This document shows positions 17,505 to 25,269 of a stretch of DNA of 64,000 nt, in pieces. Under the pieces are notes generated by a model, which had not been told where the DNA came from, did no database searches, and worked only from the letters and a program-made list of their open reading frames with translations. Every line of letters begins with the position of its first letter. Position 1 is the stretch's first letter. Made by a program: the position numbers and the translations under genes. Source of the DNA: Vreelandella salicampi (GTDB taxonomy: Bacteria; Pseudomonadota; Gammaproteobacteria; Pseudomonadales; Halomonadaceae); NCBI RefSeq assembly GCF_013415105.1, contig NZ_JACCDF010000002.1, forward strand, positions 372,001-436,000, read 5' to 3'.

Positions 17505-17714
17505 ATGCACGATGATGCTCTGGTTCCTTACGACTTTCACTGCCCCTACTGCGACAGTCCTTTGTCCTTTCTGATCGACACCTCACAGGGCAGCCACATT
17601 ACGTGGGAAGACTGCCATGAGTGCTGCGCGCCTATCCAAGTGGCGGTCGATATCTCGCCGATCAACGGCGAACTGGAAAGCGTGCGTACCGGCAGCGACG
17701 ATGACGTGCTTTAG
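17505..17714 (+). CDS. CPXCG-motif cysteine-rich protein
   Basis: A 69-residue protein with two cysteine pairs: CPYC near residue 13 and CHECC near residue 39, arranged as a small zinc-ribbon. The first pair matches the CPYC/CPXCG motif of a widespread small family of unknown function. ATG follows TTTTCAGGAGACAGC, a strong ribosome binding site. It is followed by the BCCT scar and reads alone. Metal binding is likely; the role is unknown. Confidence 0.85.
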   Translation: MHDDALVPYDFHCPYCDSPLSFLIDTSQGSHITWEDCHECCAPIQVAVDISPINGELESVRTGSDDDVL

Positions 17715-17785
17715 CTCTTTATTAGCTCACTATTTCTAGCGTCGGCGAATATGATGCTGCCTGCGCCAACGAGGAGACGCCTTTC

Positions 17786-17986
17786 ATGAACACCCCTAAC
17801 GACCCTGAGACGCCATCAGCGTCGGGCGATATGGAGACGGATTACGTCGTTGGCCAGGATAATATAGAAGGTCAGCTAGGTCCCATCGGCTTTGATATAC
17901 ACAACCGCGTTTTTATGATTTCGGCACTGATGTTCTTCATCACCTCGTCAGATTCCGGTTCCTTGGTGATCGATACCCAGCCGTGA
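17786..17986 (+). pseudogene. BCCT carrier remnant: N-terminus fused to C-terminal segment by internal deletion
   Basis: The 66-codon frame starts properly (GAGGAG before ATG) and residues 1-47 (ending GFDIHNRVFMISA) resemble the hydrophilic N-tail and first helix entry of BCCT betaine/choline carriers. Residues 48-64 (LMFFITSSDSGSLVID) are the diagnostic BCCT motif that normally lies near residue 450-470. Thus roughly 400 residues have been removed in frame, near base 17925. After the VIDT segment the sequence leaves BCCT and stops at TGA. Non-functional as a carrier. The intact carrier at 52483-54096 has the same TTSSDSASLVID motif, which supports the identification. Confidence 0.75.
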
Positions 17987-18272
17987 TCTAAAGGCGCCTA
18001 GCCCTTACCTTATCGGCGGGGCCGTTGACGTGACCTTGAGCGATGCCGATGGCTTGCCGTTGAATATGGGCACCCTATTTGACGAGGCCGTGCCAGCGTC
18101 TCATACCGCTTACTATGAAATGTTGGATTTACTCAGCAAACATCAGCATCGTGCTCGTCACAACCGGTGGCTGGTGTATGGGCTCATGAGTGATGCCGGC
18201 TTTTATTCCAGCAGTTCCTGGTCTAATACTTTGTTTGGTAATGTATTTTTCTTTTTTTGGGTTTTGGAATAA
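17976..18272 (+). pseudogene. Remnant of M15-family D-Ala-D-Ala dipeptidase (VanX/DdpX type)
   Basis: Directly at the end of the BCCT scar, in another frame, the translation reads DLKAPSPYLIGGAVDV, then TLSDADGLPLNMGTLFDE, then a degraded tail with MSDAGF. This follows the dipeptidase pattern SxHxxGxAxD, a segment with MGT-x-FD, and an AGF-Y-x-x-EWWH end. The first zinc ligand His is Tyr (codon 18006-18008), and the terminal EWWH has become SWSN. Only about 100 codons of an expected 180-250 remain, and no start codon belongs to it. It is a decayed 3-prime part. The following polar amino-acid importer may once have been its transport partner. Confidence 0.65.
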
Positions 18273-18319
18273 GTTGATTTTTGAAAAGAAAATAGTAATT
18301 TGAAGTACGATTGAACGGT

Positions 18320-18349
18320 TTGACAGCGGTAACTTTTGGTGCCCATATT
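18320..18349 (+). promoter_or_regulatory. Possible promoter of the amino-acid ABC operon
   Basis: TTGACA at 18320-18325 with CATATT at 18344-18349, spacing 18 bases, in an AT-rich stretch about 40 bases before the substrate-binding protein gene. The -35 is perfect, the -10 weak. Confidence 0.4.
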
Positions 18350-18389
18350 GATAGAGCTGGAATAAAAAATTCATTAAGCACGAGGGTTA

Positions 18390-19250
18390 ATGATGAAAAA
18401 ATTAAAAGCATCGCTCTTACCTGCCACGTTGCTGAGTACCATGGTTATCGGCAGCGGATTCGCAACGACGACCTACGCACAAGATCCTTATACCGTCGGT
18501 GTAGAGGCCTCCTTTCCACCTTGGGCCTACGTGGAAGGTGGCGAATTTAAGGGGATTGCCATCGATGCGATGGAAGCCATCGCCGAAGAGGCTGGCATGC
18601 AGATTGAGTTTCGGGACATGCCGTTTCCGTCGCTCATCCCGGCGCTAGCTGCTGAGAAGATCGATATCCTCGCCACGGGACTCACGGTTACCGAAGAGCG
18701 CAGCGAGAATATCGACTTCACCATTCCTTGGTGGGAAACCAACGATGTGGTGCTGGTACCGGAGGATTCAGACCACAACGTGTTCACCGCCGTCTGTTGT
18801 GGCGCGCGTATTGGTGTACAGGGTGGGTCTTCCCAGCAGGCCTGGATGGAAGAAAACGTGGTGAATTCCAGCGATATCGACGTCGAGCTGGCCAAATACG
18901 ACAATTATGTTACTGCCGTTGATGATATGGCGATCGGTCGTATCTCTTCGGTCATCGTTGATGACACCTCGGCTCAGGAATATATCAACGCTGGTAAACC
19001 AGTGAAGATGGCCGGAAAAATCTATATCCGTGCTCCCTTGGCGCTGGCAGTGTCCAAGGATGATCCCCAGGAAATATTGGGTGACCTTAACCAGGGCATT
19101 ATGGCCATCTACGACTCTGGTGAATGGGGTGAAATTGTGAATGAGTACATCCCAGGTGTCACCGTACCCGCCATCCCGGGGCATATGCCTGATTTCGTGG
19201 ACACTTACCAGAAGCCGGTAGCTGGTCTTCCCGAGCTTGGTAACGAATAA
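18390..19250 (+). CDS. Polar amino-acid ABC transporter substrate-binding protein (SBP_bac_3)
   Basis: A 286-residue secreted protein, signal peptide about 1-30 ending TYAQ, then the family-3 solute-binding fold: YTVGVEASFPPWAYVE, GIAIDAMEAIAEEAG, ALAAEKIDILATGLTVTEER, and a distal lobe with IGVQGGSS and a C-terminal GEWGEIVNEYIPG. It presents an amino acid or related polar solute to the importer encoded by the next three genes. Two adjacent cysteines (VCCGARIG, near residue 132) are unusual for this family. ATG is preceded by GAGGGTTAATG context. Ligand not determined: ectoine-type binding proteins of the Ehu kind belong to this same family and are a possibility given the organism. Confidence 0.9.
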   Translation: MMKKLKASLLPATLLSTMVIGSGFATTTYAQDPYTVGVEASFPPWAYVEGGEFKGIAIDAMEAIAEEAGMQIEFRDMPFPSLIPALAAEKIDILATGLTVTEERSENIDFTIPWWETNDVVLVPEDSDHNVFTAVCCGARIGVQGGSSQQAWMEENVVNSSDIDVELAKYDNYVTAVDDMAIGRISSVIVDDTSAQEYINAGKPVKMAGKIYIRAPLALAVSKDDPQEILGDLNQGIMAIYDSGEWGEIVNEYIPGVTVPAIPGHMPDFVDTYQKPVAGLPELGNE

Positions 19251-19312
19251 ACCGTTGTGATGCTGGGCATCTCACCATTAGGTGAGGTGCCCGCCTTGCT
19301 AGGGAAGTCGCC

Positions 19313-19981
19313 ATGGATATATACGACGTATTGTTACGAGATTTTCCCTTCCTGTTGAAAGGGTTGGGGGTTGCCATCGTGCTTTTGGCGGCTCTCCTAT
19401 CGATCGGCTTTGTGTTGGGCATGGCGATCTGTCTGACGCAGCTATATGGCCCCAAGTCTCGGTTCGTACAGTGGCCGCTGGTGATATACGAGCGCATCTT
19501 CAGGGGCGTGCCGATTATCATCATGCTGTTTATCTTCTTTTACGGCATCTCGGGTGTTGTGGATATTTCAGCTTTTGGCGCTGCGATTCTGGCGATGGGG
19601 CTTCGCTCAGGTGCCTACCAATCACAGATCTTTCGTAGTGCCTTCCAGTCGGTGCCAGCCGGGCAGATGATGGCGGCTCGCGCTATGGGCATGTCTAAGA
19701 TGAGCGCTATTCGCAATATCATTTTTCCTCAAGCAGCTAGGCATGCCATTGGGCCTTGGACGAATGAATTCTCTTCAGAGATCAAAGAAACGTCTTTGGC
19801 CTATGTCATTGGTGTCGTAGAGCTGACCCGCCAGGCGCACTACATCATTACCAGTACCCAAGGCAATATCCTGACCGTCTTCGCCGTAGTAGCGCTGTTG
19901 TATTTCATCCTTAACCGGACAGGCAATAGCCTGCTGTATGCCTTCGAGCGCAAGCTGGCCGTGCCGGGGTTCGAAAAATAA
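19313..19981 (+). CDS. Amino-acid ABC transporter permease (HisM/GlnP type)
   Basis: A 222-residue inner-membrane protein with about five helices and the EAA-like loop RAMGMSKMSAIRNIIFPQAARH that docks to the ATPase. N-terminal helix begins with LLRDFPFLLKGLGVAIVLLAALLSIGF, the typical start of polar amino-acid permeases. Second gene of a four-gene importer, 62 bases after the binding protein and 20 before the ATPase. With the second permease at 20746 it forms a heterodimeric channel. Confidence 0.92.
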   Translation: MDIYDVLLRDFPFLLKGLGVAIVLLAALLSIGFVLGMAICLTQLYGPKSRFVQWPLVIYERIFRGVPIIIMLFIFFYGISGVVDISAFGAAILAMGLRSGAYQSQIFRSAFQSVPAGQMMAARAMGMSKMSAIRNIIFPQAARHAIGPWTNEFSSEIKETSLAYVIGVVELTRQAHYIITSTQGNILTVFAVVALLYFILNRTGNSLLYAFERKLAVPGFEK

Positions 19982-20001
19982 CGCTAGAGGGACGCCAAAT
20001 A

Positions 20002-20742
20002 ATGGCCAACGATCTGATTTTGGACGTGCAGGACGTTAGAAAGGCCTACGACGGTCTGGAGGTACTTAAGGGCATTAGCTTCAGTTTATGCAAGGGTGAA
20101 ACCAAGGTGTTGATTGGTCCTTCAGGTTCAGGCAAGAGCACCCTGCTTCGATGTATCAATTACCTCACGGTGCCGGATGCTGGGCGAATTTACCTCAACG
20201 GTGAGGAGGTTTTAGACACCAATATTGATGCCATACGCGCGCGCATAGGCTTCGTTTTTCAAGACTTTAATCTCTTTTCCCACCTGACGGTGCTCGACAA
20301 CGTGCGTATCTGCCAGATCAAAGTGAATGGCAAGCGTAAAGACGCTGCCACTGAGCGAGCACATCAGGAGCTTGAGAGAGTCGGCTTAGCTGACAAGGCG
20401 GGGGCATATCCGGCCGAGCTTTCGGGTGGCCAGCAGCAGCGGGTTTCCATCGCCCGCGCCTTGGCCATGGATCCAGAGGTACTGTTGTTCGATGAGCCCA
20501 CCTCAGCGCTTGACCCGGAATTGACCGGTGAGGTGGTTAGGGTGATGCAGCAATTGGCCACAGAAGGCATGACGATGGTTGTCGTGACCCATGAAATGAG
20601 CTTTGCCCGCCAAGCCGCCGATGAAATCATCTTCATGGAGAATGGATACATCGTCGAGCAGGGTTCGCCGGAAATCATGTTCACCGATTCCAGGCAAGAG
20701 CGGACCCGAGCTTTCCTCAACGTCATCGCAGAGCACGGGTGA
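20002..20742 (+). CDS. Amino-acid ABC transporter ATP-binding protein (GlnQ/HisP type)
   Basis: A 246-residue ATPase with Walker A GPSGSGKST, Q-loop FVFQDFNLFSHLTVLDN, signature LSGGQQQRVSIARAL, Walker B VLLFDEPTSALDPE and switch His in VVVTHEMSF. This is the polar amino-acid importer subclass. It lies between the two permease genes, with only 3 bases to the second. Energises uptake of the ligand bound by the protein at 18390-19250. Confidence 0.95.
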   Translation: MANDLILDVQDVRKAYDGLEVLKGISFSLCKGETKVLIGPSGSGKSTLLRCINYLTVPDAGRIYLNGEEVLDTNIDAIRARIGFVFQDFNLFSHLTVLDNVRICQIKVNGKRKDAATERAHQELERVGLADKAGAYPAELSGGQQQRVSIARALAMDPEVLLFDEPTSALDPELTGEVVRVMQQLATEGMTMVVVTHEMSFARQAADEIIFMENGYIVEQGSPEIMFTDSRQERTRAFLNVIAEHG

Positions 20743-20745
20743 GCC

Positions 20746-21414
20746 ATGCTGGAATTTATCGAATTCGGTATCGAGTGGTTGCCTGAGCTGCTCAAGGGCG
20801 TGCCGATTACGCTGTCGCTGTGGGTGATTGCCATTACGTTGGGTTTTTTCCTGGGCTTAGTTCTGTGCTGGGCAAGAGTCTATGGCAATCGACTGTTTTA
20901 TTGGATCAGCACTGTCTACGTGGAGCTTTTCCGTGGTACTCCGATGCTGGTGCAGATGTTTTTTATCTACCTGGGGCTGCCTCACGTGGGTATCGTCTTT
21001 GATGCCTTCACCGCCGCCGTGATTGCCATCACTCTTAACAGTGCCGCTTATCAGGCCGAGTATTTTCGTGGTTCGGTGCTTTCGGTACCTAAGGGACAAC
21101 TGGTCGCGGCAAGGGCTTGCGGCATGACGCAATGGCAGTCGATCCGGCATATCATGCTTCCCCAGGCACTGCGCCGAGTGATTCCTCAGTGGTCCAACGA
21201 GGCGATCATCGAACTCAAGTTCACCTCGATCGCCTACACCATTGGTGTGGTAGAAATCACGTCCATTGCCTCGGACATTGGTTCGCGAACCCTGGATTTC
21301 TTCCTGGTATTTCTCTGGGCAGGCATCATCTACTTGGTGCTCACCTCAACAGTCGCTAGCTTGCTGGGGCTTCTTGAGCGGCGTACCTACGTACCCGGCG
21401 TCACAAATGTGTGA
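20746..21414 (+). CDS. Amino-acid ABC transporter permease, second subunit
   Basis: A 222-residue membrane protein with the same family layout as the first permease: LLKGVPITLSLWVIAITLGFFLG at the start and the coupling loop RACGMTQWQSIRHIMLPQALRRVIPQW. Overlapping or near-overlapping start (3-base gap after the ATPase stop) indicates co-translation. Last gene of the importer operon; the next gene is convergent. Confidence 0.92.
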   Translation: MLEFIEFGIEWLPELLKGVPITLSLWVIAITLGFFLGLVLCWARVYGNRLFYWISTVYVELFRGTPMLVQMFFIYLGLPHVGIVFDAFTAAVIAITLNSAAYQAEYFRGSVLSVPKGQLVAARACGMTQWQSIRHIMLPQALRRVIPQWSNEAIIELKFTSIAYTIGVVEITSIASDIGSRTLDFFLVFLWAGIIYLVLTSTVASLLGLLERRTYVPGVTNV

Positions 21415-21514
21415 GTTGGCGGTGTAGAACACTGGCATCGCTCAAATCGTTGAGCTCAATGTTTCCCACCGCCTTATGCACCCAATGGCGTCATCGCTTT
21501 CCTTCCGACGACGT

Positions 21515-22093
21515 CTATGCCTTGCGTTGGTGCAAGCGTCGTACTAGGCATCTTATGATGGACTGCTCTCCGCGCAACCAAGGCCCCAGCATCCGCATGG
21601 AAAGTGGGATGAATAAGAACACCATTACCGGCGTCAACGCTAAGGTGCTGACTAGCACTTTGGGCACAATCGCCATGCCAGCCAGCAGGCCGCCGAACAG
21701 CACCTGGAAGCTCAGCGACACCGGGAAGAATGCCAGCCAAATCGCGATTGCCTGCTTCCAGCGTGGCGGCGTCTGGCCGGTGGCTTCTTGGAACCAGCCA
21801 TCCAGGCCGATGGCGCGGTGTTCGTGGGGCGCCACATACAGCCCCTCACCGCGAGAGAGCCAGGTCCGACGCGAGGCCGAGTGCTCCCAGGCAGCCATGG
21901 TCTGCGCGTCGCGGAAGCGGAAGATGATCTGATACTCGTCGTCGCCTGGCGGGGGGTCTAGCACGCCAGAGCCCAGATAGCCGTCAAAATCGCTGGCCAG
22001 CTCGCGGCCTTCTTCCAGCCAGGCAGTAAAGTCGCGGTAGCGGCCAGGGGGGACGCGGCGAGCGACCATCAGCGTCACGGGATTAGGGGACAT
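21515..22093 (-). CDS. Antibiotic-biosynthesis-monooxygenase (ABM) domain protein with membrane tail
   Basis: A 192-residue protein. Residues 1-100 form an ABM-type ferredoxin-like domain (VTLMVARRVPPGRYRDFTAWLEE, YQIIFRFRDAQTMAAWEHS), and residues about 110-175 add two hydrophobic helices ending in a basic tail. The ABM domain often binds haem or small aromatics, but here no catalytic residue can be assigned. The domain plus two-helix arrangement occurs as a recognised conserved architecture. ATG is preceded on the minus strand by GGAGATACACA. It stands alone, convergent with the amino-acid importer. Function unknown. Confidence 0.8.
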   Translation of the reverse strand: MSPNPVTLMVARRVPPGRYRDFTAWLEEGRELASDFDGYLGSGVLDPPPGDDEYQIIFRFRDAQTMAAWEHSASRRTWLSRGEGLYVAPHEHRAIGLDGWFQEATGQTPPRWKQAIAIWLAFFPVSLSFQVLFGGLLAGMAIVPKVLVSTLALTPVMVFLFIPLSMRMLGPWLRGEQSIIRCLVRRLHQRKA

Positions 22094-22490
22094 TGTGTAT
22101 CTCCTCGTTTGTGGCGCCAGGGTAGGGCGCCGACTCTCACTTAGGCCGGGTAGGCCCTCGTGATGAATTAAGCAAGAAGTATACCACTCTACCTAGCGAA
22201 TCTCGTTTAGCGTTGAAGCTACCTCTGTCATTGGCGATAAAGAGCCTCGGATTAACGTGTTTTTCGCCCGCCTAGCTTTGTGGCGTGGCTTACTTATTGG
22301 CTCCGAGGGGCAAGTGCCATCGAAACGGCCGGGATTGGGCTTTGCTCATCAGGCACCATCGCCGTGTGCGGGATCAAAATGTCGATCAAAAACAGCAAAG
22401 TTTTCACAAAGAGGGTGTCAAAAAGACCGAAATAATGGGACAAGTGGGTATGAAAGTGCGTTTTCTTGGCAGGCGAAGAGAGGGGGCAAA
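22094..22490. other. Intergenic region between ABM gene and diguanylate cyclase
   Basis: About 397 bases. The frame of the diguanylate cyclase is open back to 22257, but those extra 78 residues are rich in Ser/Lys/Arg/Gly and look unlike its membrane start, so I treat them as non-coding. The region should hold the divergent promoters of both flanking genes; no clear hexamers or operator were found. Confidence 0.4.
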
Positions 22491-24020
22491 GTGAAGCTGC
22501 TGCCACACGAATTTGCTGAAAAGGCCCCTGGCGCCTCAGAAGCTGAACAGCGAGAAGCGCCAACGTTTTTTGCCCAGGAGGCATCCGGTTGGCACAACAG
22601 AGTTTGGTTGCTGCTTTTTGGGGTGGAAATCGCTCTGGCCGTCCTTTACATCTTCCTACCTTACGGCAGACTTGCCGGTGCCCTCTATATCATTGCCACC
22701 GTGCTTGCGGCCGGCAGTGTTTTCTTTGCGGTACGCTTTCGACGACAGCTTTTCTCGCCACTGGCCTGGGGGCTCATCGCTGGTGCGCTGGCCCTCGCCG
22801 CCACTGGGCATGGCATCTGGTACTGGCTTGACCTTCATGGTCTAGAGCCTTTTCCGTCACTAGCCGATTTCTTCTATCTTGCCGTCTACCCGTTGTTTGG
22901 TGTTGCGCTATGGCAAATCGGGCGCCATGGCCGAGATTACGAGGCGCTGGGTGATGCGCTTATCGTGGGTATTTCGGCAGCCGTGTTGGCTTGGGCCTTG
23001 CTAATTGCCCCCTATAGCTATGATCCCAAGCTGACCTCGATGCAGCTGCTGGTATCTGCGGGCTATCCCGTGGCGGATCTCATCCTGCTGCCGTTGATCT
23101 TGCGGCTGGTTTTTCTGCAACGGACCCGTATCCCGGCCCACTTCCTGCTGCTCATGGGAATGTTTGCCTATCTACTGGCCGATATTCTCTATGCGTTAGG
23201 TAACTCCAAGGGCTGGTATGCGCCGGGGAGTCTTGTCGACGGTCTGTGGCTACTCGCTTATGCGCTTTTTATGGCGGCGGCATGGCATCCTTCTGCGAGG
23301 GTTGAGCCCCGCTCTTACAATTGTGACGCCGAGTTCTCAATGAGACGGCTTTACGTTCTGGGTACGGCATCCGTCCTTGTGCCCATGATGATGCTGTTTG
23401 CTTCGGGGCCGGAGATGGAAATCGTGCGCGTGGCGGCTATCGGCTCGATTCTTCTCTTTCTGTTGGTCATGTGGCGCATGGCCGGCCTGCTGCAAAGAAC
23501 GCACCATCAAGCCCAGACACTGGAAACGCTTGCCAGCACTGACCCGCTTACCGGTGCTGCCAATCGCCGCTATTTAGAACAGCAGTTGGCGGTGGAAATG
23601 GCTCGCGCCGAGCGCAATCTTTCTTCGTTGGGCCTTGCCTTTCTCGATCTGGACTATTTCAAGCGCTATAACGATACTTACGGGCACTCGGCCGGGGACG
23701 TGCTACTTCAGAAGCTGGTAGCCGGCTGGGAGGAAATCCTGCGCACTCAAGACGTGCTGGCACGCTTCGGCGGTGAAGAATTCGTTGTTCTTCTTCCCGA
23801 TACGACCACCACTCAGTGCCAAGCGGTGCTTGAACGTTTGCGCAACAAGGTGCCCTTTGGTCAGACCTGTTCGGCAGGGCTGGCCATCTTCCAGCCGGGG
23901 GAAACCGCCGATGCGCTAATCGGACGTGCTGATGATGCGGTGTATTCCGCCAAACACCGCGGTAGAGACCGTGCCGTGCTCGCCGAAATGAGTCGAGAAA
24001 GTCAGTCTGTCATTGAGTAA
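22491..24020 (+). CDS. Membrane diguanylate cyclase (GGDEF)
   Basis: A 509-residue protein when started at the GTG at 22491, which follows AGAGGGGGCAAA. About nine or ten membrane helices (residues 40-330) are followed by a GGDEF domain (about 345-500) with active site GGEEF and the RxxD inhibitory site (RTQD) five residues before it. Substrate-binding FLDLDYFKRYNDTYGHSAGD and DPLTGAANRRYL are intact, so active cyclic di-GMP synthesis is expected. The gene is followed directly (possible overlap at 24018) by the FIST gene and may share its transcript. The membrane sensor signal is unknown. Confidence 0.9.
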   Translation: MKLLPHEFAEKAPGASEAEQREAPTFFAQEASGWHNRVWLLLFGVEIALAVLYIFLPYGRLAGALYIIATVLAAGSVFFAVRFRRQLFSPLAWGLIAGALALAATGHGIWYWLDLHGLEPFPSLADFFYLAVYPLFGVALWQIGRHGRDYEALGDALIVGISAAVLAWALLIAPYSYDPKLTSMQLLVSAGYPVADLILLPLILRLVFLQRTRIPAHFLLLMGMFAYLLADILYALGNSKGWYAPGSLVDGLWLLAYALFMAAAWHPSARVEPRSYNCDAEFSMRRLYVLGTASVLVPMMMLFASGPEMEIVRVAAIGSILLFLLVMWRMAGLLQRTHHQAQTLETLASTDPLTGAANRRYLEQQLAVEMARAERNLSSLGLAFLDLDYFKRYNDTYGHSAGDVLLQKLVAGWEEILRTQDVLARFGGEEFVVLLPDTTTTQCQAVLERLRNKVPFGQTCSAGLAIFQPGETADALIGRADDAVYSAKHRGRDRAVLAEMSRESQSVIE

Positions 24021-24092
24021 GTGTTGAATAACCGCTTTTTTGCCGAGTGCGGCTATTTCGCTTCCACCAGTTTTCTGCGACAGGAGCTCCTA

Positions 24093-25259
24093 TTGGATAT
24101 TTCCGCTGTCACTTCTGCGGCGACTACGCCGGTTCGTACGGCGGCTAGCCGTCGCCAAGACCCTGAATGTGCCGCTGAGGAGCTGGCCAAGGCCCTTAAG
24201 CATGAGGAGCTGGGTTTCGTGCTGTTTTTCTGTAGCGCTGAATATCCGCTTGAAGCCTTGGGGCGCGCGCTGGAGTCGGCATTTGCCACCGTAAAGGTCA
24301 GCGGCTGCACTACCGCAGGGGAAATCACCCCGCAAGGGTACGATCGGGGGTGCGTGGTCGCTATCGGTTTTGATCGGCGTTATTTTGCGGTGGATTACGC
24401 CTTGGTCGAGGACTTGGCGCGTTTCGATCTTTTGCGCGCCCAACGCCTGGTGGACCAGTTGCTGGAGAATTGCCGCGCTCGGTCACTTGCATCGATCAAT
24501 GAGCACAGCTTCGCCCTGACGTTGCTTGACGGCCTTTCCAGCAGTGAAGAGCAGGTGTTGGCCACCCTGGATGCCGCCTTGGGGCGTATCCCCAGTTTTG
24601 GTGGCTCGGCGGGGGACGATAACCGCCTGGCGCACACGCATGTGTATGCCCAGGGGCATTTTTATGCCCGCGCTGCCGTGGTGATCATGATCAATACACC
24701 TTTACCGTTCGAGGTATTTTCCACCCATCATTTGCTGCCGCTTGAGCATAAGTTGGTCGTCACGCAAGCGGATCGTGAAAGCCGGCGCGTGCTGGAGCTC
24801 AATGCCATGCCTGCCGCTGATGCTTACGCGCAAATGGTCGACGTGCCCAAAGCGGCGCTAGGGCCGCAGGTGTTTGCTCGCCACCCCGTGGCGGTGAAGC
24901 TGGGCGATCAGCACTACATTCGCTCCATTCAGCGGGTTAACGAGGATGTCAGCCTGAGTTTTTACTGTGCGGTGGAAAATGGCATCGTGCTCACCGCCAT
25001 GCGGCCCGCCCCTTTATTGCATGACTTGCATCACATGCTCGATTCTCTGCATCAGCGGCTAGGCACACCCAGTTTGGTGATCGGCTGTGACTGCTTTTTG
25101 AGACGTCTGGAGCTTGAAGGGCTGGGAGAGCTGGGCCAAGCGTCGCAATTGTTTAAGCGTTCCCGCGTGGTGGGGTTCAATACCTACGGCGAACAGCATC
25201 ACGGCATGCACGTCAACCAAACCTTTACCGGGGTGGCTTTTGGATCTCTTGCGCGATAG
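24093..25259 (+). CDS. FIST domain sensory protein
   Basis: A 388-residue cytoplasmic protein with FIST_N (about 20-220: HEELGFVLFFCSAEYPLEALGRAL, GCTTAGEITPQGYDRG, GGSAGDDNRLAHTHVY) and FIST_C (about 230-365). FIST domains are thought to bind small ligands, possibly amino acids, in signalling pathways. A GTG at 24021 would give 412 residues, but the TTG at 24093 has a CAGGAG seven bases ahead and gives the usual family length, so it is preferred. The next gene is a hybrid kinase of the NahK/ErcS-prime type; FIST-kinase neighbours of this kind are known in pseudomonads. Confidence 0.85.
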   Translation: MDISAVTSAATTPVRTAASRRQDPECAAEELAKALKHEELGFVLFFCSAEYPLEALGRALESAFATVKVSGCTTAGEITPQGYDRGCVVAIGFDRRYFAVDYALVEDLARFDLLRAQRLVDQLLENCRARSLASINEHSFALTLLDGLSSSEEQVLATLDAALGRIPSFGGSAGDDNRLAHTHVYAQGHFYARAAVVIMINTPLPFEVFSTHHLLPLEHKLVVTQADRESRRVLELNAMPAADAYAQMVDVPKAALGPQVFARHPVAVKLGDQHYIRSIQRVNEDVSLSFYCAVENGIVLTAMRPAPLLHDLHHMLDSLHQRLGTPSLVIGCDCFLRRLELEGLGELGQASQLFKRSRVVGFNTYGEQHHGMHVNQTFTGVAFGSLAR

Positions 25260-25269
25260 CCCTGACATT

